Below, piece after piece: positions 17,463-25,921 of a DNA stretch of 64,000 bases (its first letter is position 1; each line of letters starts with the position of its first letter). The position numbers were made by a program, and so were the translations under genes. The stretch is from Devosia sp. (GTDB taxonomy: Bacteria > Pseudomonadota > Alphaproteobacteria > Rhizobiales > Devosiaceae), in contig NZ_JAGIAW010000007.1 of assembly GCF_017744655.1 (NCBI RefSeq), positions 186,001 through 250,000 of the forward strand. Direction: 5' to 3'. The notes beneath the pieces are model-generated. The model was not told the DNA's origin, ran no database searches, and saw only the letters and a program-made list of their open reading frames with translations.

Positions 17463-17642
17463 ATGGCAGTGCCAAAACGAAAGACCTCGCCGATGAAGCG
17501 CGGCTTCCGCCGCTCGGCCGACGCGATTGCGAACCCCACCTATGTCGAAGACAAGGATTCGGGCGAGCTGCGTCGTCCGCATCACGTCGACCTCAAGACC
17601 GGCATGTATCGCGGCCGGCAGATTCTCGCCGTCAAGAGCTAA
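17463..17642 (+). CDS. rpmF: 50S ribosomal protein L32
   Basis: The 59-residue protein starts [19 protein letters not shown] and ends [16 protein letters not shown], the complete alphaproteobacterial L32. It lacks cysteines, so it is the zinc-free form. CGGAGTACCGACC supplies the ribosome-binding site. A strong intrinsic terminator follows 47 bases after the stop, so it is probably a single-gene transcript. In many bacteria rpmF sits with plsX; here it is between a DUF2125 gene and fumC. Confidence 0.97.
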   Translation: MAVPKRKTSPMKRGFRRSADAIANPTYVEDKDSGELRRPHHVDLKTGMYRGRQILAVKS

Positions 17643-17688
17643 GCCGAAAGGCTTGCGGCGCTGATGCGCGCGACCTGATACTTTTAAG

Positions 17689-17725
17689 CGGCCGATCCTT
17701 TCTAGGGTCGGCCGTTTTGTTTTTC
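17689..17725 (+). terminator. rho-independent terminator after rpmF
   Basis: A 10-bp stem CGGCCGATCC / GGGTCGGCCG (one G-U pair) with a six-base loop is followed by TTTTGTTTTT. Confidence 0.9.
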
Positions 17726-17773
17726 GTCATGAATTCCGCCGATAAGAGCGGCCAGCAACTCGGAGAGCCTTAA

Positions 17774-19174
17774 ATGACCATGCGTATTGAATCGGACACG
17801 ATGGGCACCATCAACGTGCCCACCGACAAATATTACGGTGCTCAGACGGCTCGCAGCCTCGCCAACTTCGACATTGGCGGGGAAAAGATGCCCAAGGAAA
17901 TCATCACCGCCTTCGCCATCCTGAAAAAGGCCGCGGCGATCACCAATACCAAGCTCGGCCTCCTCGACCCGGCCCTGCGCGACCTCATCGTCGCTGCAGC
18001 CGATGAAGTCATCGACGGCAAGCTCGACAATCATTTCCCGCTCGTCGTCTGGCAGACCGGCTCCGGCACCCAGTCGAACATGAACGTCAACGAGGTCATC
18101 TCCAACCGCGCCATCGAAATGGCCGGCGGCACCATGGGCTCGAAAAAGCCCGTGCACCCCAATGACCACGTCAATATGAGCCAGTCGTCCAACGACACCT
18201 ATCCCACGGCCATGCACATCGCCGCCGTCGAAGCGGTCGTGAACTACCTCTTCCCGCGCGTCAAAATCCTGCGCGATACGCTCGATGCCAAGGCCGAGGA
18301 ATTCATGGACGTGGTCAAGATCGGCCGCACCCATCTCCAGGACGCGACGCCCCTGACGCTCGGCCAGGAAATGAGCGGCTGGGTCGCCCAGATCGATCTC
18401 GCCATCAAGGCCATCGAAGTCACCCTGCCCCAGTTGCGCGAACTCGCCCTCGGCGGCACCGCCGTCGGCACCGGCCTCAATGCCCATCCCGACTATGCCG
18501 TCGCCGTCGCCGCCGAAATCTCCACCCTTTCGGGCCACGAATTCATCACCGCGCCGAACAAATATGCCGTCATGGCCGGCCACGACGCCTTTGTCGGCAC
18601 GTCGGGCGCCCTCAAGCAGCTCGCCGTCGCCTTCATGAAGATCGCCAATGACGTGCGCTGGCTCGCTTCCGGCCCCCGCTCGGGCCTCGGCGAACTGACC
18701 ATTCCGGAGAACGAACCCGGCTCCTCGATCATGCCGGGCAAGGTCAACCCGACCCAGTCCGAAGCCATGACCATGGTCGTCGCCCATGTCATGGGCAATG
18801 ACGCCGCCATCGGCTTTGCCGCCAGCCAGGGCAATTTCGAGCTCAACGTCTTCAAGCCCGTCATCGCCTACAACTTCCTGCAGTCCGTGCGCCTCCTCGC
18901 CGACGCAGCAAAGAGCTTCAACGACAATTGCGCCATCGGCATCCAGCCCGACCGCAAGCGCATCAAGCAGCTCGTCGATCAGTCCCTGATGCTGGTCACA
19001 GCGCTCAACCGCAAGATCGGCTACGACAACGCCGCCAAGATCGCGAAAACCGCGCACAAGAACGGTTCGACCCTGCGCGAAACCGCCATCGAACTCGGCC
19101 TCCTCACCGGCGAAGAATTCGACGCCGAAGTGAAGCCCGAACAGATGGTCGGCCCACTGACGATCAAGAAGTAA
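17774..19174 (+). CDS. fumC: class II fumarate hydratase
   Basis: Interconverts fumarate and malate in the citric acid cycle without an iron-sulfur cluster. The 466 residues cover the whole family. The lyase signature [13 protein letters not shown] is at 316-328, [14 protein letters not shown] in the first third binds substrate, and GRTHLQDA lies between them. GGAGAG six bases upstream supports the ATG at 17774. It is flanked by terminators on both sides, so it is probably monocistronic. Confidence 0.97.
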   Translation: MTMRIESDTMGTINVPTDKYYGAQTARSLANFDIGGEKMPKEIITAFAILKKAAAITNTKLGLLDPALRDLIVAAADEVIDGKLDNHFPLVVWQTGSGTQSNMNVNEVISNRAIEMAGGTMGSKKPVHPNDHVNMSQSSNDTYPTAMHIAAVEAVVNYLFPRVKILRDTLDAKAEEFMDVVKIGRTHLQDATPLTLGQEMSGWVAQIDLAIKAIEVTLPQLRELALGGTAVGTGLNAHPDYAVAVAAEISTLSGHEFITAPNKYAVMAGHDAFVGTSGALKQLAVAFMKIANDVRWLASGPRSGLGELTIPENEPGSSIMPGKVNPTQSEAMTMVVAHVMGNDAAIGFAASQGNFELNVFKPVIAYNFLQSVRLLADAAKSFNDNCAIGIQPDRKRIKQLVDQSLMLVTALNRKIGYDNAAKIAKTAHKNGSTLRETAIELGLLTGEEFDAEVKPEQMVGPLTIKK

Positions 19175-19193
19175 TTCTTCGCGACTGACCTCG

Positions 19194-19226
19194 AAATGCC
19201 GCCTCTCACCGGGCGGCATTTTTGTT
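19194..19226 (+). terminator. rho-independent terminator after fumC
   Basis: AAATGCCGCC and GGCGGCATTT pair around an eight-base loop, followed by a TTTTTGTTTG tract. Confidence 0.88.
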
Positions 19227-19299
19227 TGTGGGCTGAGGCATTTCGCGCCTTGGCCCATGTGAAGCGGCTGGTCTAGCATCACGGTAAGAGAGGTGAACC

Positions 19300-20121
19300 A
19301 TGACCAATTCCCCAAACCGCCCCATGGCCAAGACCAGTCTAAAATGGTCGATGATCGAGGAGGACCTGTCCATCCTCGACAAGTTCAAGCTCCTCGCCGA
19401 CCTCGGCTTTGACGGCGTGGAACTGGACTCCCCCAACGACCTAAACCAGGCCGAAATCCTCGCCGCCCGCGACGCCACTGGCCTCGCCATCCCCGGCGTC
19501 GTCAATTCCGCGCACTGGAAAACGCCCCTCACCGACCCCGATCCCGCCGTCCGGGAAGCCTGCGTCGCCGCCAGTATCGAAGCCATGAAACAAGCCAAGA
19601 GCTACGGCGCCGAAACCATGCTGCTGGTCCCCGGCGTCGTCAACGCCACGACCTCCTACGCCATGGCCTATGACCGCGCCGTCGAAGGCATCGACCGCCT
19701 GCTGCCGTACGCCGAAGAAATCGGCATCTCCATCGCGCTCGAAAACGTCTGGAACAACTTTCTTCTGAGCCCCCTCGAAGCCGCCCACCTCATCGACGGC
19801 TTCGACAATCCCCGCCTCGGCTGGTATTTCGACGTCGGCAACGTCATGCGCTACGGCAGCCCCACGGACTGGATCGAAGCCCTCGGCGCCAGAATCTTCC
19901 GCATCGACATCAAGGAATATAGCCTCACCCGCATGAACGCCGAAGGCCCCTGGAAGGGTTTTGAGGTCGAACTGGGCGAAGGCGATATCGACTGGGCCTC
20001 AGTCAACCGCGCCCTCGCCACGACCGGTTACAATGGCTGGGTCTCCGCCGAAGTCCCCGGCGGCAAGCGCGAGCGTCTCGCCGACATCAAGGCACGACTG
20101 GATCGCATCGTCGGGCTCTAA
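19300..20121 (+). CDS. sugar phosphate isomerase/epimerase family protein (xylose-isomerase-like TIM barrel)
   Basis: A 273-residue AP-endonuclease-2/xylose-isomerase-like barrel. Metal-site residues are recognisable as the Glu of IALENVW, the Asp/His-equivalent region of WYFDVGN, the Asp/Lys of IFRIDIKEY, and the Glu of WVSAEVPGG. It most resembles pentulose or hexulose 3-epimerases of the UlaE type, but the substrate is uncertain. AGAGG precedes the ATG. It is convergent with a second, distantly related barrel at 20246, and a GMC/Gfo-Idh pair follows, so these genes probably serve one sugar-oxidation pathway. Confidence 0.85.
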   Translation: MTNSPNRPMAKTSLKWSMIEEDLSILDKFKLLADLGFDGVELDSPNDLNQAEILAARDATGLAIPGVVNSAHWKTPLTDPDPAVREACVAASIEAMKQAKSYGAETMLLVPGVVNATTSYAMAYDRAVEGIDRLLPYAEEIGISIALENVWNNFLLSPLEAAHLIDGFDNPRLGWYFDVGNVMRYGSPTDWIEALGARIFRIDIKEYSLTRMNAEGPWKGFEVELGEGDIDWASVNRALATTGYNGWVSAEVPGGKRERLADIKARLDRIVGL

Positions 20122-20152
20122 TCAGCCGGGGGACCACTCCCACCACCCCATC

Positions 20153-20227
20153 GTCATTGCCCGGTTCATCCGGGCAATCCATGCCACCACAAGAATGGAC
20201 CGCCCGGACAAGCCGAGTGGTGACGAC
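20153..20227. repeat. intergenic inverted-repeat element, GTCATTGCCCGG variant (family D-like)
   Basis: Outer arms CGTCATTGCCCGG / ...GTGGTGACGA and an inner TGCCCGGTTCATCCGGGCA hairpin occupy the gap between two convergent isomerase/epimerase genes. The wording differs from the other copies (TGCCCGG in place of CCCCGG), but the organisation and placement are the same. Confidence 0.65.
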
Positions 20228-20245
20228 TATACCGCGCGTGAGCCC

Positions 20246-21130
20246 TCAGCCCTCAATCTCCTTGAGCATCCGCTTGATATTGCTCAGCCCCACCTCGCAC
20301 CCAAACAGCGTCGGCTCCGCTCCCTCATATTCGAGCGACAAGAACCCATCAAAACCCGAAGCCACGACACTCCCAAGCAGCGCCTTGGTATCGAGATCCC
20401 CAAAACCAAACACCGAGCCGCGGATAAACTCCCCGCCCGCCGTCTTCAGCCAGCCCGGTCCCGGTTCAGCACGGCGCGTATAAAAATCCTTCACATGCAC
20501 GAAACTCGCATGCGGCAGCGTCCGGCGCGTCGCGACATAGGGGTTGTCGTCGACGCAAAGGAAATTGCCCACATCCACCGTCAGCTTGAAGTTCGGATGC
20601 CCCACCGCGTGAACGAGCCGCAGCAGCCGCTCCGCCCCATTCATGAAAAACCCATGATCCTCGACGCTGGTAACGACGCCATGCTGCGCTCCTAATTCCG
20701 CCACCTCCTGGCAGCCATCGACGATGAACGAAAACGCCGCCTCAACCTCGCCCGCATCATTGGGCCGCAATGCCCACGGCACGACATCATGGCGCAGAAA
20801 ACCCGCGCCGAACCGCGCACAAAGCTCGACATGCCTCTTCACGAGATCAATCTGCGCCCGCCGCTCCTCGCCCTCGAGAAAACTCGCCCCCAGGCAGAAG
20901 CCCGAAATCGGCACACCCGTCCGCGCCACCGCCGCTTCCAGCCGCTTGAGCACGGCTTCGTCCGTGCTCAGGTCATAGCCCGCTTCGGTGCCCGCACCGG
21001 CAAAGGAAAAGGTCGCAATTTCAAGGTGCTCGGCACCATGTTCCTTGAGCCAGTCAAACAGGGTTTCAATGGTCAGCCTGCCATCGGTCAGCATGGGGCG
21101 GAAGCTATAAGAGGACAGGCCAATCTTCAT
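20246..21130 (-). CDS. sugar phosphate isomerase/epimerase family protein (TIM barrel)
   Basis: A 294-residue xylose-isomerase-like barrel starting KIGLSSYSFRPML. Its metal ligands are probably in VVTSVEDHGFF, KLTVDVGNFL, SFVHVKDFY and FLSLEYEG. The frame is open far upstream, but GGAGCG before the ATG at 21130 marks the start. It is divergent from a GMC oxidoreductase across a 166-bp region containing repeated ATACCA words, so the two are likely co-regulated. Related barrels act as 3-keto-sugar isomerases, inosose isomerases or C-glycoside lyases; which applies here is open. Confidence 0.85.
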   Translation of the reverse strand: MKIGLSSYSFRPMLTDGRLTIETLFDWLKEHGAEHLEIATFSFAGAGTEAGYDLSTDEAVLKRLEAAVARTGVPISGFCLGASFLEGEERRAQIDLVKRHVELCARFGAGFLRHDVVPWALRPNDAGEVEAAFSFIVDGCQEVAELGAQHGVVTSVEDHGFFMNGAERLLRLVHAVGHPNFKLTVDVGNFLCVDDNPYVATRRTLPHASFVHVKDFYTRRAEPGPGWLKTAGGEFIRGSVFGFGDLDTKALLGSVVASGFDGFLSLEYEGAEPTLFGCEVGLSNIKRMLKEIEG

Positions 21131-21148
21131 TTCGAGCGCTCCTAAAAA

Positions 21149-21191
21149 CATGTCCTCCGAAAGCGGATACCGGTCGTGCGACCAGGACATG
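21149..21191. repeat. palindromic element (CATGTCCT...AGGACATG)
   Basis: Perfect 8-bp arms CATGTCCT (21149-21156) and AGGACATG (21184-21191) flank a sequence resembling the CCGGAAAGTGG-type interspersed palindromes of Hyphomicrobiales. It lies just upstream of the minus-strand isomerase gene. Confidence 0.6.
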
Positions 21192-21193
21192 CG

Positions 21194-21275
21194 TCCAATT
21201 GGATGAGAATTTTTTGCAACGTCGCATTCTGACTTTACATACCAATTAGAACCATTGATACCAATTGCATACCAG
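21194..21275. promoter_or_regulatory. putative operator/promoter region for the divergent sugar-oxidation genes
   Basis: A perfect dyad TCCAATTGGA (21194-21203) is followed by three direct ATACCA words (21239, 21258, 21269), two of them extended to ATACCAATT. TTGCAA (21214-21219) and TACATA (21236-21241), 16 bp apart, resemble a promoter for the GMC gene whose -10 overlaps the first ATACCA word. This would suit repression by a sugar-responsive regulator; none is encoded next to it. Confidence 0.45.
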
Positions 21276-21296
21276 CACTTTGAATGGAAAATCGCG

Positions 21297-22781
21297 ATGC
21301 CTTCCCCCTCAACTGATGTCGTGATCATTGGCAGCGGTCCCACCGGCAGCGCCTATGCGCGGGTGATCCGCCGCGATTGGCCGGAAGCCCGCATCGTGAT
21401 GGTGGAAGCAGGCCCGCAGATCCTGCCTGAGGTCGGCGCCCATCTCGACAATGTGCTGGATCTCGACAAGCGCGCCGAGCTCGAAATCCTGGCCCAGGGC
21501 GGCGATCGCTCCCCGCGCCTGTCGATCAGCAAGGAAGAGTGGGAAGCCCGCCGCGCCGGTGGCTTCGATGCGTCTTTCCTGCGCCGCTCCGGCCTCTACA
21601 TCGCCAATGAATCCGACCCCTCGGAAAACCTCTTTGCCGGTTTTTCCGCCGCCAATGTCGGCGGCATGGGCACGAAGTGGTCGACCGGCACCCCGACCCC
21701 GTCTGAGGCCGAGCGCGTCCCCTTCATTCCCGCCGACGAATTCGAAGCGGCAATCGGCATTGCCGAAGGCCTCTTGGGCACCAACAAGGACCCGCGCGCC
21801 GGCGACACCACTGCCATCGCCCTGCGCGAAAAACTCGGCGAGGCCTTCAATGCCGGCCGCAGCCCAGACCGCACGGTTCGCGCCATGCCGCTCGCTGCTA
21901 CACCCGGCCCGGAAGGCCTCCGCTATCACGGTACTGACGTGGTTCTGGGTCCGCTGGTCAACGAGAGCGCCGAAACCTTCCAGATTCTCGCCGAAACCAT
22001 CTGCCGCCGCGTCGTCCATGAAAATGGTCACGCCGTGGGCGTCGACCTGGTCCGTGCCGGCGAAACGGAAACCTTCTTCCTCGCCGCCGGCACTGTCGTT
22101 GTCGCCTGCGATTCCCTCCATACCCCGCAACTGCTCTTCGCCTCCGGCATCCGCCCCGAGGCCTTGGGCCGCAACCTCAACGACCATTTCATCATCTCGC
22201 AAATGGCCGAAATGCGCAGCGATCCGCCGATGCGCGCCATGAACTGGATACCGGCCACCAATGAATTCCCCTTCTCGGTGACCATCCACGCCACCACCCT
22301 GTCCTCGATCGAAAAGACACCCGATTTCACCGGCCAACCCGTCGGCATGGGCGTCTTCTGCCCCACCGATATCGATTGGGACAATCGCGTCGTCTTCGAC
22401 GAAACCAAGCCCGATTGGCGCGGCCTGCCGTCCATTTCGATCAAGTGGAAACCGTCCGAAGCCGACAAGGCCCGCGTCGAAGAGGCCAAGGCCGTCGCCA
22501 TCCGCGTCGCCAATATTATCGGCCGCCCGGCCCCGGGCTTTGCCACCATCATGCAGCCCGTCGGCAGTTCCCTCCACTATCAGGGCACGATCCGCATGGG
22601 CGAAAAGGACGATGGCACCAGCGTCTGCGACCGCAACAGCCGCGTCTGGGGCTTTGACAATCTCTATGTCGCCGGCAATGGCGTCATCCCCACGGTGACC
22701 GCCACCAATCCGACCCTCTATTCGACCGCTCTGGCCACCTTCGGCGCCCGCCAGATCGCCGCCGCCCGCCGCACCATCTGA
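21297..22781 (+). CDS. GMC family FAD-dependent oxidoreductase (pyranose-oxidase-like)
   Basis: A 494-residue flavoprotein. The dinucleotide fold is GSGPTG at 12-17 with the ribose-binding Glu at 37 (VEAGP). The C-terminal half carries HYQGTIRMG (His427) and ATNPTLYST (Asn471). This His/Asn pair, 44 residues apart, mirrors the catalytic pair of fungal pyranose 2-oxidase. No signal peptide is present. I start at the ATG at 21297; a TTG at 21255 would overlap the operator. It is followed 16 bases later by a Gfo/Idh/MocA dehydrogenase. A role in oxidising a sugar or glycoside ring hydroxyl is likely. Confidence 0.85.
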   Translation: MPSPSTDVVIIGSGPTGSAYARVIRRDWPEARIVMVEAGPQILPEVGAHLDNVLDLDKRAELEILAQGGDRSPRLSISKEEWEARRAGGFDASFLRRSGLYIANESDPSENLFAGFSAANVGGMGTKWSTGTPTPSEAERVPFIPADEFEAAIGIAEGLLGTNKDPRAGDTTAIALREKLGEAFNAGRSPDRTVRAMPLAATPGPEGLRYHGTDVVLGPLVNESAETFQILAETICRRVVHENGHAVGVDLVRAGETETFFLAAGTVVVACDSLHTPQLLFASGIRPEALGRNLNDHFIISQMAEMRSDPPMRAMNWIPATNEFPFSVTIHATTLSSIEKTPDFTGQPVGMGVFCPTDIDWDNRVVFDETKPDWRGLPSISIKWKPSEADKARVEEAKAVAIRVANIIGRPAPGFATIMQPVGSSLHYQGTIRMGEKDDGTSVCDRNSRVWGFDNLYVAGNGVIPTVTATNPTLYSTALATFGARQIAAARRTI

Positions 22782-22797
22782 CCAGGAGACCAAAACA

Positions 22798-23856
22798 ATG
22801 ACCGACAAGAAACTGAAAGTCCTGGTCGTCGGGCTTGGCCAGATGGGCAAGAGCCACGCCATCGCCTATCACACCCATCCCGGCTTCGAGATCGTCGGCC
22901 TCGTCAATCGCTCGACGCCAACCCTGCCGACTGAATTGACCGGCTACCCCATCCGCAACGACTATGCGGCGGCCCTTGCCGAATTCAAACCCGACGTCGT
23001 CTCCATCGCGACCCACACCAATACCCATGCCGACTATGCCGTCGCCGCCCTTGAAGCCGGCGCCCACGTCTTCGTCGAAAAGCCCCTCGCCGCCACCGTC
23101 GCCGATGCCCAGCGCGTCGTCGACACAGCAGTGGCGAACGATCGCAAAGTCATCATTGGCTATATCCTCCGGCACCACCCCTCCTGGACAAAACTGATCG
23201 AGGAATCGCGAAACCTCGGCGGCCCCTATGTCTTCCGCATGAACCTCAATCAGCAGTCCTCGGGCCCCGCCTGGGACATCCACCGCTCGATCATGCAGAC
23301 CACCTCGCCCATCGTCGATTGCGGCGTGCACTATGTCGATGTCATGTGCCAGATCACCGATGCGAAGCCGGTCGAAGTGCGCGGCATGGGTGTCAACCTT
23401 GCCAAGGGCCTGCCCCAGGGCATGTACAATTACGGCCACTTCCAGGTGCTGTTCGACGATGGCAGCGTCGGCTGGTATGAAGCCGGCTGGGGCCCGATGA
23501 TGTCGGAAACCGCCTTCTTCGTGAAGGATGTCATTTCCCCCAATGGCTCGGTCTCCATCGTCATGGACCAGGGCGCAGCCTCGGCCGATATCAACGCCCA
23601 CACCCAAACCTCGCGCATCCTCGTCCACCACGGCGCGCTCGATGCCAACAACAAGCCCGTCCGCCCCGACGACTGGCTCGACATGCATGGCGAGCCCGAC
23701 CATCAGGGCCTTTGCGATCGCGAACAGGATTTTGTTTATCGCGCCATCACCGAGAATTTTGACCTGACCCGCCACATGAACGACGCCGTCACCTCGCTCC
23801 ACATCTGCCTCGCGGCCGACGAAAGCGTGCGGACCGGGTTGGCGGTAAAGCTTTAG
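22798..23856 (+). CDS. Gfo/Idh/MocA family oxidoreductase
   Basis: A 352-residue NAD(P)-dependent sugar or inositol dehydrogenase-like enzyme. The Rossmann loop GLGQMG is at 12-17, the family EKP motif at 94-96 (VEKPLAA) and the catalytic-region His in CGVHYVDVM. It starts 16 bases after the GMC gene with AGGAG, so the two form an operon. Members interconvert hydroxyl and keto groups of sugars, inositols or 3-keto-glycosides. The trailing family D repeat at 23881 separates it from the next gene. Confidence 0.88.
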   Translation: MTDKKLKVLVVGLGQMGKSHAIAYHTHPGFEIVGLVNRSTPTLPTELTGYPIRNDYAAALAEFKPDVVSIATHTNTHADYAVAALEAGAHVFVEKPLAATVADAQRVVDTAVANDRKVIIGYILRHHPSWTKLIEESRNLGGPYVFRMNLNQQSSGPAWDIHRSIMQTTSPIVDCGVHYVDVMCQITDAKPVEVRGMGVNLAKGLPQGMYNYGHFQVLFDDGSVGWYEAGWGPMMSETAFFVKDVISPNGSVSIVMDQGAASADINAHTQTSRILVHHGALDANNKPVRPDDWLDMHGEPDHQGLCDREQDFVYRAITENFDLTRHMNDAVTSLHICLAADESVRTGLAVKL

Positions 23857-23880
23857 GGCGCAGCACCCTCTCGCACGATT

Positions 23881-23948
23881 GTCACCCCGGCGAAGGCCGG
23901 GGCCCATCCTCAGATATCAAGATGGATCCCGGCCTTCGCCGGGATGAC
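23881..23948. repeat. intergenic inverted-repeat element, family D
   Basis: GTCACCCCGGCGAAGGCCGG and CCGGCCTTCGCCGGGATGAC form a nearly perfect long hairpin, with inner CCATCCT / AAGATGG. It lies between two plus-strand genes and may end the GMC/dehydrogenase transcript. Confidence 0.88.
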
Positions 23949-24058
23949 AGCCGGTGGCAAAAGGAAACCCCTCACGCCGCAAACCCTGCTTGCGCCGCCA
24001 CACTAGGCGGGCATAATCGCATCTATCTCACCACCACAGCCCGCCTCCGGAGTTCCCC

Positions 24059-24958
24059 ATGCCCACCATCGCCCTGATCGGACCCGGCGCCATTGGCGGC
24101 ACGGTGGCAGCCTGGCTCGCCCAGGACCCATCCATCACGGTGACAGTCTGCGCCCGCACCCCCTTTACTGATCTGCAGGTCGAAACGCCCCAGGGCCTGA
24201 TCACGGCCACGCCCAAAATCATCACCAACCCCGCCGACGCCACCCCCGTCGACTGGGTGCTCATCGCCACCAAAACCTACGACGCCGACGCCACAAAACC
24301 CTGGCTCGACCACCTCCTGACCGATCACACCCGCGTCGCCATCATCCAGAACGGGGTCGAACACGAGCGCCTCTTCGCGCACCTCGTACCCGCCTCCCGC
24401 ATCGTTCCCGTCATCATCAACCTGCCCGCCGCCCGCAGTGCACCCGGCCGCATCGCCCAGCATCGCCACGGCATCATCTCCGTGCCCGCCGGACAAAACG
24501 GCGAGGAATTTGCCGCTCTCTTTGCTAAAACCGAAATCGAAGCCGCAGCCCATGCCGATTTCATCTCCGAGGCCTGGCTGAAACTCACCGGCAATTCCAT
24601 CGCCATTGTACCGTCGCTGACCCTGCGAGCCACCGGCCCTGTCTGGAATCTCGATCTCGAAACCATAGTCCGCGGCGTCGTCGAAGAATGCGCCGCCGTC
24701 GGCCGCGCCGAAGGCGCCACCATCCCCAAAGACTTCGTCGAACAAGCCATCAGCAATTCGCGCAACATGCCCGAAGGCGCCTCGGGCGGCTCGCTCCATG
24801 CCGATCGCCTCGCCGGTCACCCCATGGAGGTCGACGCCCGCAATGGCGTCATCGTCCGCCTCGGCCAGAAGCACGGCATCCCAACGCCGATGAACAAGAT
24901 ACTGGTGACCCTCCTCACCGCCTCCGGCGCGCCATGGATCGAAAAAACACCAAGCTAA
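24059..24958 (+). CDS. 2-dehydropantoate 2-reductase-like oxidoreductase (ApbA/PanE family)
   Basis: A 299-residue NADPH-dependent ketopantoate-reductase-like enzyme. The nucleotide loop GPGAIG is at 8-13, Lys72 and Asn98 (IQNG) sit in the cofactor/substrate cleft, and Lys175 and Asn179 correspond to the catalytic Lys176/Asn180 of E. coli PanE. No pantothenate genes are nearby, so it may act on another 2-keto acid; the family contains several such paralogues. GGAG precedes the ATG. It is followed after 58 bases by a membrane protein gene. Confidence 0.85.
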   Translation: MPTIALIGPGAIGGTVAAWLAQDPSITVTVCARTPFTDLQVETPQGLITATPKIITNPADATPVDWVLIATKTYDADATKPWLDHLLTDHTRVAIIQNGVEHERLFAHLVPASRIVPVIINLPAARSAPGRIAQHRHGIISVPAGQNGEEFAALFAKTEIEAAAHADFISEAWLKLTGNSIAIVPSLTLRATGPVWNLDLETIVRGVVEECAAVGRAEGATIPKDFVEQAISNSRNMPEGASGGSLHADRLAGHPMEVDARNGVIVRLGQKHGIPTPMNKILVTLLTASGAPWIEKTPS

Positions 24959-25016
24959 GCGCTCTTCCGCCCGCCTTATTCCTCTGGCATCTTCCGGAAA
25001 CCAACCGGAGGCCCTC

Positions 25017-25466
25017 ATGACGGAAACCGTCGTCCTGCCCACCCAACGCACACCGCGCCGCGGCAATACCTTTGTCGTGCCGCTGCTGGTCGTGCCCTTC
25101 GTGCTCTACAATATCGCCGTCTTCCTCTTCTTCGGCGGCAATCCCGTTAATTGGGGCGCGGGCCTCTTTTCCATCCCCATGCCCTCCGGCATGCCCTGGG
25201 CGATCACAGCGGGCGATCTGCTGCTGGTCGTCGGCATTGTGGCTTTGTTCTTCGAAGTCCTGAAATCGACCCAGACGGCGCGCAATTCCATCATCGAGCA
25301 CATGTTCTCTATGCTGCTCTTCGTGGTCTTCCTGATCGAGTTCCTGCTGGTGGGCGCAGCTTCGAGCTCGGTCTTCTTCCTGCTCATGGTCATGAGCCTG
25401 ATCGATGTCGTCGCCGGTTTTACGGTTTCGATCACCAGCGCCAGCCGCGACGTCTCGATGAGCTGA
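25017..25466 (+). CDS. four-helix membrane protein of unknown function
   Basis: A 149-residue protein with a short basic N-terminus and four transmembrane helices (about 20-40, 60-82, 98-115, 118-138), the last two almost fused (FSMLLFVVFLIEFLLVG). I do not recognise a family with confidence; the sequence lacks obvious functional motifs. GGAGG precedes the ATG. It may be transcribed with the PanE-like gene, and an intrinsic terminator follows at once. Confidence 0.75.
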   Translation: MTETVVLPTQRTPRRGNTFVVPLLVVPFVLYNIAVFLFFGGNPVNWGAGLFSIPMPSGMPWAITAGDLLLVVGIVALFFEVLKSTQTARNSIIEHMFSMLLFVVFLIEFLLVGAASSSVFFLLMVMSLIDVVAGFTVSITSASRDVSMS

Positions 25467-25488
25467 GCGCAACTGGCCCAGAAAAACA

Positions 25489-25522
25489 AAATCCCCGCTC
25501 TCGAGGCGGGGATTTCTTTTTG
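25489..25522 (+). terminator. intrinsic terminator between convergent genes
   Basis: AATCCCCGC and GCGGGGATT pair around a short loop and are followed by TTTCTTTTT. Upstream AAAAACAAA could give U-tract function on the minus strand as well. Confidence 0.88.
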
Positions 25523-25528
25523 TACCGA

Positions 25529-25780
25529 TCAGGCAACGACTGTCTTGCGATAACCTTCCGGCATCCGCTTGACGGCAACCCCGGCCCCCTGCCGATAGGC
25601 TCCCACCGCCCGATCGACACTCGCCGTCCGGCGCTCGCGCTGGCTTGGTAGATGCTCCCGCGCGGCGATGAGTTGACTCACAAACGCGGCACTCGGTGCG
25701 CTCCAGGCGAGCGAGGGTCGCGGGCCTGCGACCGAGACCGGTACGGGAAGCTGCGTCCGCTGTGTTTCAATCTCGCTCAT
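25529..25780 (-). CDS. small conserved-looking hypothetical protein, 83 aa
   Basis: An Arg/Ala-rich soluble protein that I cannot assign. The first third is Pro-rich and variable-looking. The middle (AAFVSQLIAAREHLPSQRER) is a predicted helix, and the C-terminus ends RMPEGYRKTVVA, which looks like a conserved signature. The basic composition would suit nucleic acid or protein binding. Upstream lies the 17-bp palindrome at 25876-25892 containing a perfect CtrA-type site, about 100 bp before the start codon, so cell-cycle control is possible. The terminator at 25489-25522 probably serves both strands. Confidence 0.65.
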   Translation of the reverse strand: MSEIETQRTQLPVPVSVAGPRPSLAWSAPSAAFVSQLIAAREHLPSQRERRTASVDRAVGAYRQGAGVAVKRMPEGYRKTVVA

Positions 25781-25875
25781 TCTGGTCCCTCGCCTGTGTC
25801 ATCGAGGGCCAGCTGTTCCACTTTGAGACGGATCAACGGGCCCCTGCACGTAAAGGTGCAAGGCGCGTGCCAGAC

Positions 25876-25892
25876 GTTAACAGTCTGTTAAC
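25876..25892. promoter_or_regulatory. palindrome GTTAACAGTCTGTTAAC containing a TTAA-N7-TTAA (CtrA-type) site
   Basis: A perfect 8-bp inverted repeat around a central T. It contains TTAA (25877-25880), seven bases, and TTAA (25888-25891), the full CtrA recognition pattern. It lies between the 83-aa gene (start 25780, reading away from it) and the gloB 3' end. Confidence 0.6.
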
Positions 25893-25921
25893 GATTTGGG
25901 ATCCCGGAATGTGACCTGTTC

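Noticed and set aside
17702..19315. 537-aa open frame antisense to fumC
   Set aside because: Fully overlaps a certain fumC gene and shows no family motif.
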